Shown here: one piece after another, positions 1-7,779 of the stretch
Numbering within the stretch: the first letter of the stretch is position 1
Layout of the letters: every line of letters starts with the position of its first letter
Assembly: GCA_021155145.1 (NCBI GenBank)
Contig: JAJNPX010000185.1
Coordinates: 1-10,708, forward strand
Length of the DNA: 10,708 nt
Origin: Acidisarcina sp.
Lineage (GTDB): Bacteria; Acidobacteriota; Blastocatellia; Pyrinomonadales; Pyrinomonadaceae
Reading direction: 5' to 3'
Position numbers and translations under genes: made by a program
The notes under the pieces: model-generated
The model's input: only the letters and a program-made list of their open reading frames with translations
Told to the model about the DNA's origin: nothing
The model's database searches: none

Positions 1-303
1 GACGATCTTTATCCAGCCGTCCTCGATCTTTACCTCGTAACTCTCGATCGAGCACTTACGATCCGTGAAGCATTCACCCGAGCGAACGTCGAACCGCCAG
101 CCGTGAAGATCGCACTCGACCATCGTCCCGTAGAGCCTCGAGTCGGCAAGCGGATAACCCTTGTGCGGGCAAAAGTTCTCAATGGCGTGAAATGTTCCGC
201 CGATATTGTAAAGGGCCAATTCGGACCCGTCCTTGAGCTTCACCGTCGCTCCTCTGCCGGGCGGTACCGATTCGGCCCGGCCAACCGTGACCGTGTTGCC
301 CAT
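1..303 (-). CDS. Rieske [2Fe-2S] ferredoxin-like protein (3' end outside window)
   Basis: Reading the reverse complement gives an open frame of 101 codons with no stop before the window edge. It carries a complete Rieske cluster-binding signature: C45-P-H47-K-G followed by C64-D-L-H67-G-W, counting from the ATG at 303. Two Cys and two His ligate one 2Fe-2S cluster that transfers single electrons. The small size and early first motif match stand-alone soluble ferredoxins (NirD-like or dioxygenase-ferredoxin-like) rather than a cytochrome bc1 Rieske subunit, since no membrane anchor precedes the domain. The electron partner cannot be told from here. A Rieske domain is about 100 residues, so only the last few residues are probably missing. 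Start: ATG 303 fits the family, where the domain begins almost at once. In-frame ATGs at 342 and 375 would add Lys/Arg-rich residues, and none has a good Shine-Dalgarno. The gene is divergent from the CBS gene. Confidence 0.88.
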   Translation of the reverse strand, partial: MGNTVTVGRAESVPPGRGATVKLKDGSELALYNIGGTFHAIENFCPHKGYPLADSRLYGTMVECDLHGWRFDVRSGECFTDRKCSIESYEVKIEDGWIKIV

Positions 304-475
304 GCGCGTCGGTTTTCGTTTGTTTTCGCGATGTTTTCCCATTTTCGCCAAAAGTGTGGTCTTTTGTTCTAGCATAGCAAAACGGAACGGCCCCGACATT
401 TCAGCGCGACCCCCGGGCAAGGGCAGGAAGGGCAAATCTCTTGCTTTATTGTCGTAAGTCGCAGAAAATAGGGAC
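304..475. promoter_or_regulatory. Divergent intergenic region between Rieske and CBS genes
   Basis: This stretch separates two divergently transcribed genes, so it should hold both promoters. On the minus strand, TATGCT (376 down to 371) is a fair sigma-70 -10 box, but the -35 position has only a weak match. It would favour starting the Rieske gene at 342 or 303 rather than 375. On the plus strand, TTGCTT at 441-446 with GAAAAT at 464-469 (17-bp spacer) is a weak candidate that would start transcription almost at the CBS ATG. No CIRCE or HAIR heat-shock operator is visible, although a chaperone and Lon lie downstream. The limits are approximate and the promoter assignments are inference. Confidence 0.35.
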
Positions 476-943
476 ATGGCCGAATCCATTGGAGAAGCGC
501 GTGCCCGCATGCGCTGCAGCGATATAATGACGCGGGACGTTAAGACCGCCACCCGCGAAATGACCCTGCGTGATGCGGCCGCGATGATGCGAGACGGCGA
601 CATGGGGTCGGTGCCCGTGGTCGAGGATGGAAGGCTGGTCGGCATTCTCACCGATCGCGACATCGTGGTTCGGGCGATCGCCGAGGGGAAAGACGCGATG
701 ACGCCAATTTCCGAGGCGATGACCACCGAGATCTTTTCCGTAAGGCCGGAGGATTTCGTGTTCGAAGCGATCCGGCTGATGGGCGATAAGCAGGTCCGCC
801 GCGTTCCGGTCGTGGGCCAGGCGGGCGAACTCGCCGGCATCATCGCGATCGCCGACATCGCACTCGAAATGGAAGATGAACGCGAGATCGCCGAAACCCT
901 CGAGGAGATCTCGAGCGGGGCTGCGTTTTGGGGTAAGAGATAA
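476..943 (+). CDS. Tandem CBS-domain protein
   Basis: The 155-residue protein is essentially a single CBS pair (Bateman module) with no attached enzyme or transporter domain. CBS1 spans about residues 17-70 and includes VPVV-x-DGRLVGILTDRD (residues 46-62), whose T59-D60-R61-D62 is the usual adenosine-nucleotide phosphate-contacting segment. CBS2 spans about 82-138 and has RVPVV and AGIIAIAD, lacking the TDRD form, so the two sites may differ in ligand affinity. Such modules bind AMP, ATP, SAM or similar ligands and regulate a partner; neither ligand nor partner is known here. The acidic C-terminal helix (EMEDEREIAETLEEIS) is typical of stand-alone versions. ATG 476 has GGGA directly before it, which is too close for a good ribosome site, and ATG 509 (residue 12) is a possible alternative start. 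It lies 5 bp before the Hsp20 gene, which suggests co-transcription. Confidence 0.9.
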   Translation: MAESIGEARARMRCSDIMTRDVKTATREMTLRDAAAMMRDGDMGSVPVVEDGRLVGILTDRDIVVRAIAEGKDAMTPISEAMTTEIFSVRPEDFVFEAIRLMGDKQVRRVPVVGQAGELAGIIAIADIALEMEDEREIAETLEEISSGAAFWGKR

Positions 944-948
944 CCACG

Positions 949-1308
949 ATGGCAAAGTCCTTTAATCGCCACTTTCAATTTTTGGGTTCGTCGAAAAGCG
1001 TCCAGTCCGGACGCCTTTGGTACCCGGCGGCTGACGTTTATTCGACGCCCGAGGGTTGGCTCGTCAAGGTGGAATTGGCGGGCGTCTCCGCCGAGGACCT
1101 TGAGATCGACATTCAGGGAAACACCCTCTATTTGGCCGGCTGCCGCAAGGACCGCTCCTGCGCCGTTGGAATGTCGTACCACCAAATGGAGATAACCTAC
1201 AGCCGGTTCGAGAAATCGTTGAAATTTCCGGCATCCATCGAGGGGGCAAAGGTAGAACATAATTTTGAGAATGGCCTTCTCATTATTCACCTTAAAAAGG
1301 CGGCTTGA
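949..1308 (+). CDS. Small heat-shock protein, Hsp20/alpha-crystallin family
   Basis: A 119-residue ATP-independent holdase chaperone that would bind unfolding proteins in the cytoplasm. The alpha-crystallin domain covers about residues 27-117: ADVYSTPEGWLVKVELAGV, then LEIDIQGNTLYLAG, the Y77-H78-x2-E81 strand, F87 and FPASIEGAKVEHNFENGLL leading into the last strand LIIHLKK. The consensus Ala of the A-x3-G-x-L motif is replaced by N105. Unusually, the protein stops right after the last domain strand (L-K-K-A-A). The flexible C-terminal extension and its I-x-I/V motif, which normally docks onto neighbouring dimers, are absent. Two cysteines, C65 and C71, lie in the loop after the 'LYLAG' strand. 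ATG 949 is preceded by a purine-rich AAGAG at 935-939. It sits 5 bp after the CBS gene and 50 bp before lon, so the three may act in one stress-related unit. Confidence 0.9.
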   Translation: MAKSFNRHFQFLGSSKSVQSGRLWYPAADVYSTPEGWLVKVELAGVSAEDLEIDIQGNTLYLAGCRKDRSCAVGMSYHQMEITYSRFEKSLKFPASIEGAKVEHNFENGLLIIHLKKAA

Positions 1309-1358
1309 TCATCTGGCCGACCGCCGTGGCCCTTAGGCGTTGATACAGCGGATCACTT

Positions 1359-3824
1359 ATGGCTGACGAACAAATACAAGACAAAGCAAAAGCGGAGGAG
1401 CCGCCCTTTCCGGGCCCGTTCGAGATACCGATCCTGCCGCTGCAGAATACGACCCTTTTCCCGGAGACGGTCGTGCCCCTTGCGGTCGGCCGTGAGCGGT
1501 CGATACGTGCTGTCGAATCGGCCCTCGGCACGGAAGAAAAGTTGATCGGCTGTATCACGACCAAGACCCCCGACGTGACCGGCGACGAGGCAAAATTCGA
1601 AGATCTCTATAAGATCGGCACGATAGTCAATATTAAAAGAATGATGCGGAACGAGGGCGTGATGCAGCTCATCGTTCAGGGAATGGACAGGTTCGAAGTG
1701 GTCGAATTTGTCGGCGCCGAACCGTACCTCAAGGCCAGGATCCAGGTCTTGCCCGACCTGAAACGCATCGACGAAGAAGAGATCGAAGCCTTAAAGCGAA
1801 ACATTCAGGGCCTGATACAGCAGGCACTTGCCCTGCTTCCAAACGTACCGCCCGAGATCCGCATGGCGGTGATGACACAGACCGACCCGGTCCAGATCTC
1901 GTATTTTCTCGCGTCGGTACTCGACCTCGGGACCGAAACCGAACAGAAGATGCTCGAATCGAGCACGGTCGATGGGTTGCTTACGCTCACGCACGCTGCC
2001 CTGGCCCGCGAGCTTGAGATAATGCAGATCCGTTCAAAGATCGCCACAGAGGCGCAGACCGAGATGGATAAATCGCAGCGCGACTACGTCCTCCGGCAGC
2101 AAATGAAGGCGATCCAGAAGGAACTCGGCGAGGACGAGACAGGTGAAAAGGCCGAGGCCTCTCAATTGCGTGAACGCCTGGAAACGGCCGATATCCCGAA
2201 TGAGGTTCGCAAGGAGGCCGAGCGCGAACTGAAGCGCATGGAGGCCCTGCCGCAATCGGCTCCGGATTACCACGTGATCCGAACCTACCTCGAGTATGTA
2301 CTCGAGCTTCCGTGGCGAAAGGCCAGCGAAGAAAAACTCGATCTGAACGAGGCCCGCAAGATCCTGGATGAAGATCATTATGGCCTCGAGGATATCAAGG
2401 AGCGCATACTCGAATCGCTTGCCGTCGTAAAGTTGCGTCCCGATTCGAAAAGTCCCATCATCCTCTTCGTCGGCCCTCCGGGCGTGGGCAAGACCAGCCT
2501 CGGACGTTCGATCGCACGTGCTTTGGGGCGTGAGTTCGAAAGAATGTCGCTTGGCGGAATGCGCGACGAAGCCGAGCTTCGCGGCCACAGGAGAACGTAT
2601 ATCGGAGCTATGCCCGGACGCATTATTCAGGCGCTTCGGCGCGTCGGGGTCAATAATCCGGTCATGATGCTCGACGAGATCGACAAATTGGGCAGCGACT
2701 TTCGCGGCGATCCGGCCTCGGCCCTGCTCGAGATACTGGACCCGGCGCAGAACAACACGTTTCGCGATAATTACCTCGATCTTCCCTTCGACCTCTCAAA
2801 GGTGTTTTTTATCGCCACCGCAAATCAGCTCGGGCCGATCCCGATGCCGCTTCGCGACCGAATGGAGATCATCCAGCTTTCCGGCTACAGTGACCGGGAA
2901 AAGCTGAACATCGCCAAGCAGTATCTGATCGAGCGCCAGATCAAGGAGAACGGCCTGACGCCCGAGCAGCTTGAGATCACCGACTCCTCGATAAATCTCC
3001 TCACATCCCGATACACTCGCGAGGCGGGCGTGCGGCAGCTCGAGCGGACGATCGGCAATATCGCCCGAAAGGTCGCACTGAAGGTCGCGCAAGGCTCTAC
3101 GGACAGGGTCGTGGTGGACGCCGCGGACATAAAAGAATATCTCGGCGCACCTCGCTTCTATCCCGAAGAAGCGCGTAAAGAACTTCCCGCGGGCGTTGCG
3201 ACCGGTATGGCCTGGACCGAGATGGGCGGCGAAGTGCTCTTTATCGAGGCGACACTGCTGCCGGGTGGCGGAGGCCTGACCCTGACGGGCCAGTTAGGCG
3301 ACGTGATGAAGGAATCCGCCCAGGCGGCACGCAGCTACCTTTGGTCGCACGCGGCAGATTTTGGGATCGACCCCGAGCTGATCAAACAGAACGGTGTACA
3401 TCTGCATGTACCTGCGGGTGCGATCCCGAAGGACGGGCCGAGCGCCGGAGTTACGATGGCGACAGCTTTAGCGTCGCTCTATACTGGCCGAAAGGTGCGA
3501 TCCGATACATCGATGACCGGCGAGATCACGTTGTCGGGACAGGTGTTCCCGGTCGGCGGCATCAAGGAGAAGGTGCTTTCCGCGCATCGCGCGGGGATCC
3601 GTCGCATCATCCTGCCGGCCCAGAACGAACCGGATACCGAGGACATTCCCGAGGACGTGCGAGCGGAGCTTGAGATCATACCGGCGAAACTCGTAAGCGA
3701 GGTGCTGGACGCCGCGCTTGAGGAGAATGTCACCGAACCGCTTCCTTCCAATTACGTGCTGCCGGCAGCAGAGAGTTCGTCGGACGGCAACGGCGATCGG
3801 CTGGTAGCGAAGAAGGCGGAGTAG
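1359..3824 (+). CDS. lon: ATP-dependent Lon protease (LonA type)
   Basis: An 821-residue cytoplasmic AAA+ serine protease that unfolds and degrades misfolded and regulatory proteins as a hexamer. The order is that of LonA: N-terminal LON substrate-recognition domain from about residue 21 (IPILPLQNTTLFPETVVPL) to about 215, a helical linker/coiled coil to about 330, an AAA+ module, and the S16 protease domain from about 610. Walker A is G372-PPGVGKT-379, and Walker B ends in D439-E440 within VMMLDEIDKLG. The catalytic Ser-Lys dyad is S695 (in PKDGPSAG) and K738 (in GGIKEK); their 43-residue spacing equals that of E. coli S679/K722. It is slightly longer than E. coli Lon (784) through a charged N-terminal leader and a low-complexity tail of about 25 residues. 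ATG 1359 has a weak GGA 6 nt upstream. All key residues are intact, so it should be active. Confidence 0.98.
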   Translation: MADEQIQDKAKAEEPPFPGPFEIPILPLQNTTLFPETVVPLAVGRERSIRAVESALGTEEKLIGCITTKTPDVTGDEAKFEDLYKIGTIVNIKRMMRNEGVMQLIVQGMDRFEVVEFVGAEPYLKARIQVLPDLKRIDEEEIEALKRNIQGLIQQALALLPNVPPEIRMAVMTQTDPVQISYFLASVLDLGTETEQKMLESSTVDGLLTLTHAALARELEIMQIRSKIATEAQTEMDKSQRDYVLRQQMKAIQKELGEDETGEKAEASQLRERLETADIPNEVRKEAERELKRMEALPQSAPDYHVIRTYLEYVLELPWRKASEEKLDLNEARKILDEDHYGLEDIKERILESLAVVKLRPDSKSPIILFVGPPGVGKTSLGRSIARALGREFERMSLGGMRDEAELRGHRRTYIGAMPGRIIQALRRVGVNNPVMMLDEIDKLGSDFRGDPASALLEILDPAQNNTFRDNYLDLPFDLSKVFFIATANQLGPIPMPLRDRMEIIQLSGYSDREKLNIAKQYLIERQIKENGLTPEQLEITDSSINLLTSRYTREAGVRQLERTIGNIARKVALKVAQGSTDRVVVDAADIKEYLGAPRFYPEEARKELPAGVATGMAWTEMGGEVLFIEATLLPGGGGLTLTGQLGDVMKESAQAARSYLWSHAADFGIDPELIKQNGVHLHVPAGAIPKDGPSAGVTMATALASLYTGRKVRSDTSMTGEITLSGQVFPVGGIKEKVLSAHRAGIRRIILPAQNEPDTEDIPEDVRAELEIIPAKLVSEVLDAALEENVTEPLPSNYVLPAAESSSDGNGDRLVAKKAE

Positions 3825-3884
3825 GCAGCCTCTCGGGTTCGTTCGCAAGGGCGTTTGGATCGAACTGTATTGTCCTTTTCCCTA

Positions 3885-3890
3885 TATACT
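3885..3890 (+). promoter_or_regulatory. Candidate -10 box for the S8 peptidase gene
   Basis: TATACT differs from the sigma-70 -10 consensus at one position. No convincing -35 hexamer lies 16-18 bp upstream. Transcription would begin near 3897, just before the ATG at 3912. If real, it gives the peptidase its own promoter and rules out the alternative TTG start at 3855, because that codon would lie upstream of the transcript. Confidence 0.3.
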
Positions 3891-3911
3891 TCAGGTAAGT
3901 TAAAGAATTCG

Positions 3912-6900
3912 ATGAAGCAAGGCTGCATGGGCCACAAGGCCCTGGTTCTAATTGCATGTGCCCTTCTGGTGGGACTCGCGGCAATATTCGGCTGGGAGTC
4001 GCCCCATTCGGCGCAGGATCGTGAACTACCGCCCGGGTTGCCAGTCAAGTACCTGACGCCCGACAAGATAACAGCCGCGGTAAAGGACCCTTCAGCAAAG
4101 ATCTTCGTGGTCGATGTCTCCGACGACACGGATCGCAGGTTGGCCGCGGGCCTGGGAACGCTCGTCGCCGACCACGGTTCGTTCGCCTTGATCTCGACAG
4201 GTGCCAACTCGCTTCCACCATCTCTCGCGGCGCGGCGGCTCGAGACCACGATCAATCTGCCGGGCGGAGGGTTTGACCCGCTGGCCGACGCACAACCGCT
4301 TTGGGCGCCCGATAAAGGTGAGAGCGATTATTACATCGTCCAACTTGGGACGCTTGCGACCGACGATCTGCTGGATAGCCTGCGGGCGTGCGGCATCGAG
4401 ATACTTCAATACGTGCCGCATCAGGCGTTTTTTGTTTACGGCTCTCCGGATTCAATTGCGCTGGCGGTAAATCACAATCGCGTTCGCTGGGTGGGAAATT
4501 TTCGTCCCGAATTCAAGCTTTCGCGAGTGCTTAAAGAACAGCTGAACGCGCATTCGCGGCGGCGTTCACCACGAGACCGGATCTCAAGGCTCGAACTAAC
4601 GGCGAAGGACACTGCGGTATTTGACGTTGCGGTCTTCGCCCGCGAGGACCTGAAGTCGGCTGCCGAGCGAATCGCATTACAAACCGGAGGCCAGGTCCGG
4701 GATGCGATCAGGCTTCCCAATAACTTCTTTAATGTCGTCCGTATCGAGGCCGGTGTCGATCGCATTGTGGATGCTTCAGTGTTGCCCGAGGTCTTCTCGA
4801 TCGAATCGTGGTCGCGGCCAAAGAAGGAAGACGAGATCGCGGCGCACATCGTCGCCGGCAACTACACCGGAACCTCCGTCGCCCCGCCCGGATATGATCC
4901 GCTCGGGCAGTTTGGCGTGAACGGAACCGGAGTTACCGTATCGGTCGTTGATGACGGCGTCGGCATTCCGGGCGATGGCGGTTTCTACGTCACCGCAGGG
5001 AAGACCGTGAATGGCCCGCTTCGTGGAGCGACCTCCGGCGCGCAGGGCCATGGCCATCTTCAGGCCTCGATAATTGCCGGCGATGCGCCATTCTCTGTGC
5101 TCGATGCCAATGGATATAACTACGGCCTTGGGATCGCGCCCAAGTCCAACATCGTTAATATACCGTTCCTTCGCACCGGCTATACCGGGAACGAAGCCGA
5201 CACGGCCAACGACACCGTTGCGGCGATCGGGCCGAATGGCGCGCGCGGCTACATAAGCAATAATAGCTGGGGCAACGGGACGAACGGCAATTCGTATGAT
5301 TCTTATGCCGCTCAATTTGACGGTTTCGTCCGCGATGCCTCGGCCGGTGCGCCGATCGACCCGCTGGTCCTTGTATTCTCGGCCGGAAATTCAGGCACTT
5401 CGGGCCTCACCCGCCCAAAGGTCGCGAAGAATGTGATCGCGGTCGCGGCGACCGAAAATGTTCGCCCGACGCTTCCGAGTTCCGGCGGTTCGACCGGAGT
5501 AGCGGACAACATAGAGCAGCTTCCGGATTTTTCGAGCCGAGGCCCGGCGGCCGACTTCAGGATCAAGCCGGACATCGCGGCGCCGGGCGATGCGATAACC
5601 GGCGGCCGCTCGGGGACCAATTCCCTTTTTGGCAATATTGATTCGTTTCATCGGGTCAGCAGCGGGACGTCCCACGCCGCACCGCAGGTAGCCGGTGCGG
5701 CCGCCCTTTTTACCGAATACTGGAGAAATCTGAACGGCGGCAACTATCCGAGCCCGGCTATGGTCAAGGCGGCGATAATCAACGGAGCCGTTGACGTGAC
5801 CGGCCTCGGTGCCTCCGCGGCCCGGCCGAATGATTCGGAAGGTTGGGGACGCATCAACCTCAAGAATGTGATGAACACGGGTTCGACGATCTCGTATTTC
5901 GATCAGGACCTGCCCCTCTCGGATGTCGGCTCTCGCCGAAACTTTAGCGGTACCGTCACCGATCCGGCAAAACCGGTTCGCATCTCGCTTGTCTGGACCG
6001 ACCCGCCCGGCGCGGGAAACCCGGCCCTGGTCAATGATCTCGACCTTGAGGTTCTCATAGGGGGAGAGCGGTTCAAGGGGAATGCCTTCGCGTCCGGCAC
6101 ATCCGCGGCGGGCGGCCTGGCTGACGATCGCAATAATGTCGAGAATGTCTTCCTGCCCGCCGGGCTGTCAGGGCCGGTCACGGTACGTGTCACGGCTAAA
6201 GCCATCAATGGCGACGGCATCCTTGGCAATCCCGACCTGACAGACCAGCACTTTGCCCTCGTTTCGTTCAACGCCGCTATCGCTCCAAGCAGCTCGGCGT
6301 TTCCCGATCCCGGCCCGGTCAACGTTCTGACGGGAAACAACGTGATCGAGCCGAGTGAATGCAATCTGATCGAGATCCCGCTTTCCAATCTGGGGCAAAC
6401 CGCGGCTGCGGGTGTCACTGCAACCCTGATAACGACCACACCCGGTGTTTCGGTCACCGTGGCGGATGCGACGTATCCCGATATTCAGCCCGGAGGGACA
6501 CAGTCCGGCCTTACGCCGTTTCAGATATCGACCGACAATACGATCGCCTGTCTGACCAACATTGATCTGGTCCTCTACGTAAACTTCAGCGGCGGCGGAT
6601 CGCCGATGGTATTCAATTACACGATCCCGGTCGGAACGCCGCCCGGCCCCGATTATGGATTCGTGTCCACCGGCGGAGCGTCGATATCGCCCACAGGGAC
6701 CCTTGTCGCCGGAACCTCCGTCGACGACGACGTGATCGACTTCAGCGTCCCATTCGCCTTCTCGGTGTACGACACTTCGGTCGCCGCGGGTTCGACGATA
6801 AGGCTCGGCACGAACGGCCAGATCAGGATCGAGCCGTCCGGTTCCGCTGGCGCGGCGGTCACCAACGCAGCACTTCCGACCTCTGGCGGCGGCTCATTTC

Positions 6901-7571
6901 CGGCTGCCGCTCCAACGTTGTTCCCATACTGGGACGACCTCGACATGCGCCCGACCGTCACCATCGGAGGCGGTATTTATACGGAAGTTTCAGGAAGCCC
7001 GGGCAGCAGGACCCTGAAGATCGAATGGCGGGCGAGAAACTATTCCCCGACCCAGTCTCAAGGCGATCCGAACGTGAATTTCGCGGTCTATTTTCACGAG
7101 AATTCCGACCAATTCGAATACGTCTATGCGTTGACCGGGGGCGGTATATATGCTTCCGGTGCTTCGGCGACGGTCGGGGTCCAATCGGCGGCATCGGGCA
7201 CGCGCTACACCCAGTTCTCATTCAATACCGCGTCGCTCTCATCGGGCCTCCGCCTGGCCGCGAGCCGACCGGCAGGGATCTGCTCATCAGGCGCCGGGCC
7301 GTGTTTGCTCACCGCCGCACCGGTCGAAGTTTCGGGCCGCGTTGTTTCGCGCGACGGCCGAGGCATCCCGCATGTCCGCATCTCACTTACCTCGCCTGGC
7401 GGCAGAATCCTATCGGCCCTCACAAACACTTTCGGATACTTTCGTTTGTCGGGTGTCGGGGCGGGCGAGACATATGTCCTGTCCGCGTCGTCGAGAACGA
7501 TGAGATTCCAGAGCACCGTTTTGAACGTTAACGGTGCAATTTCAGATATAGTTCTTATTCCCGAGCCGTAG
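3912..7571 (+). CDS. Secreted S8 (subtilisin/KP-43-like) serine peptidase, multidomain
   Basis: Numbering from ATG 3912, the protein has 1,219 residues. A signal peptide follows a short basic start: hydrophobic core ALVLIACALLVGLAAIF, possible cleavage after PHSA. A prodomain-like region runs to about residue 325. The S8 catalytic domain has D347 (VVDDGVG), H380 (GHGHLQAS), oxyanion N493 (SAGNSG) and S587 (SGTSHAAPQVAGAAAL), so the triad is complete. It is followed at about 660-800 by the beta-barrel domain usual in KP-43-type enzymes (WTDPPG, VNDLDLEV, NNVENVFLPAG). Next come an Ig-like module with C817 and C880, a beta-rich module at about 912-1120 (FPYWDDLD, KIEWRARNY, faintly nidogen-like), a C1124/C1131 linker, and a carboxypeptidase-regulatory-like beta domain at 1138-1219. 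It should degrade extracellular or periplasmic protein; the substrate is unknown. The start is uncertain: TTG 3855 and ATG 3927 (AAGG 5 nt upstream) are in frame. No function shared with the neighbouring lon or mre genes is evident. Confidence 0.93.
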   Translation: MKQGCMGHKALVLIACALLVGLAAIFGWESPHSAQDRELPPGLPVKYLTPDKITAAVKDPSAKIFVVDVSDDTDRRLAAGLGTLVADHGSFALISTGANSLPPSLAARRLETTINLPGGGFDPLADAQPLWAPDKGESDYYIVQLGTLATDDLLDSLRACGIEILQYVPHQAFFVYGSPDSIALAVNHNRVRWVGNFRPEFKLSRVLKEQLNAHSRRRSPRDRISRLELTAKDTAVFDVAVFAREDLKSAAERIALQTGGQVRDAIRLPNNFFNVVRIEAGVDRIVDASVLPEVFSIESWSRPKKEDEIAAHIVAGNYTGTSVAPPGYDPLGQFGVNGTGVTVSVVDDGVGIPGDGGFYVTAGKTVNGPLRGATSGAQGHGHLQASIIAGDAPFSVLDANGYNYGLGIAPKSNIVNIPFLRTGYTGNEADTANDTVAAIGPNGARGYISNNSWGNGTNGNSYDSYAAQFDGFVRDASAGAPIDPLVLVFSAGNSGTSGLTRPKVAKNVIAVAATENVRPTLPSSGGSTGVADNIEQLPDFSSRGPAADFRIKPDIAAPGDAITGGRSGTNSLFGNIDSFHRVSSGTSHAAPQVAGAAALFTEYWRNLNGGNYPSPAMVKAAIINGAVDVTGLGASAARPNDSEGWGRINLKNVMNTGSTISYFDQDLPLSDVGSRRNFSGTVTDPAKPVRISLVWTDPPGAGNPALVNDLDLEVLIGGERFKGNAFASGTSAAGGLADDRNNVENVFLPAGLSGPVTVRVTAKAINGDGILGNPDLTDQHFALVSFNAAIAPSSSAFPDPGPVNVLTGNNVIEPSECNLIEIPLSNLGQTAAAGVTATLITTTPGVSVTVADATYPDIQPGGTQSGLTPFQISTDNTIACLTNIDLVLYVNFSGGGSPMVFNYTIPVGTPPGPDYGFVSTGGASISPTGTLVAGTSVDDDVIDFSVPFAFSVYDTSVAAGSTIRLGTNGQIRIEPSGSAGAAVTNAALPTSGGGSFPAAAPTLFPYWDDLDMRPTVTIGGGIYTEVSGSPGSRTLKIEWRARNYSPTQSQGDPNVNFAVYFHENSDQFEYVYALTGGGIYASGASATVGVQSAASGTRYTQFSFNTASLSSGLRLAASRPAGICSSGAGPCLLTAAPVEVSGRVVSRDGRGIPHVRISLTSPGGRILSALTNTFGYFRLSGVGAGETYVLSASSRTMRFQSTVLNVNGAISDIVLIPEP

Positions 7572-7779
7572 GACTGTGCCGTCTATCGGAAAATTCCCAA
7601 AAAAACGGCACTTTCCGACCTTACCGGTAGAAAAACTAAACTCAATAGTTGTAACATAATGGGTTAGACGTTTTGGCCGACGGCTGCCCTGTCTTGACCG
7701 CATAAAGACGTTAGTTAGGTTTAGGCTCACTGCTGTTCGACTCGATATCTAAATTTATCAGGGCTTTCTGACACATAAA
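7572..7779 (+). promoter_or_regulatory. Non-coding leader upstream of mreB
   Basis: A 208-bp gap, visibly richer in A+T than the flanking genes, with no supportable coding frame. It should contain the mre promoter. TTGACC at 7694-7699 is a good -35 element; the best partner, TAGGTT at 7716-7721 with a 16-bp spacer, is poor. CATAAT at 7655-7660 is a good -10 element without a matching -35. AGACGTT occurs twice in direct orientation, at 7666-7672 and 7706-7712, 40 bp apart. The only AGGG (7760-7763) lies 16 nt before the mreB ATG, too far to serve as a normal Shine-Dalgarno. Promoter placement is therefore tentative. Confidence 0.4.
7576..7611 (+). terminator. Inverted repeat after the S8 peptidase gene, possible weak terminator
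   Basis: GTGCCGT (7576-7582) and ACGGCAC (7605-7611) form a perfect 7-bp stem around a 22-nt loop, starting 5 bp after the stop codon. Only CTTTCC follows, with no true T-tract, and the loop is long, so intrinsic termination would be inefficient. The position fits a 3' end for the peptidase transcript before the separate mre cluster. Confidence 0.3.

Noticed and set aside
304..475. CIRCE or HspR-type heat-shock operator upstream of the hsp20-lon group
   Set aside because: Searched by eye for TTAGCACTC/GAGTGCTAA and CTTGAGT/ACTCAAG arms; none found here or in the 1309-1358 gap.
446..955. A 169-codon minus-strand open frame opposite the CBS gene
   Set aside because: It lies wholly antisense to a clear CBS-domain gene; its composition (His, Asp and Arg rich) is that of a reverse-strand shadow, with no recognisable domain.
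2034..2588. A 184-codon minus-strand open frame inside lon
   Set aside because: Antisense to the highly conserved linker and Walker A region of Lon; no motif or ribosome site.
4776..6457. Long minus-strand open frames inside the S8 peptidase gene
   Set aside because: They oppose the catalytic and C-terminal domains of a well-supported gene and result from high-GC codon structure.
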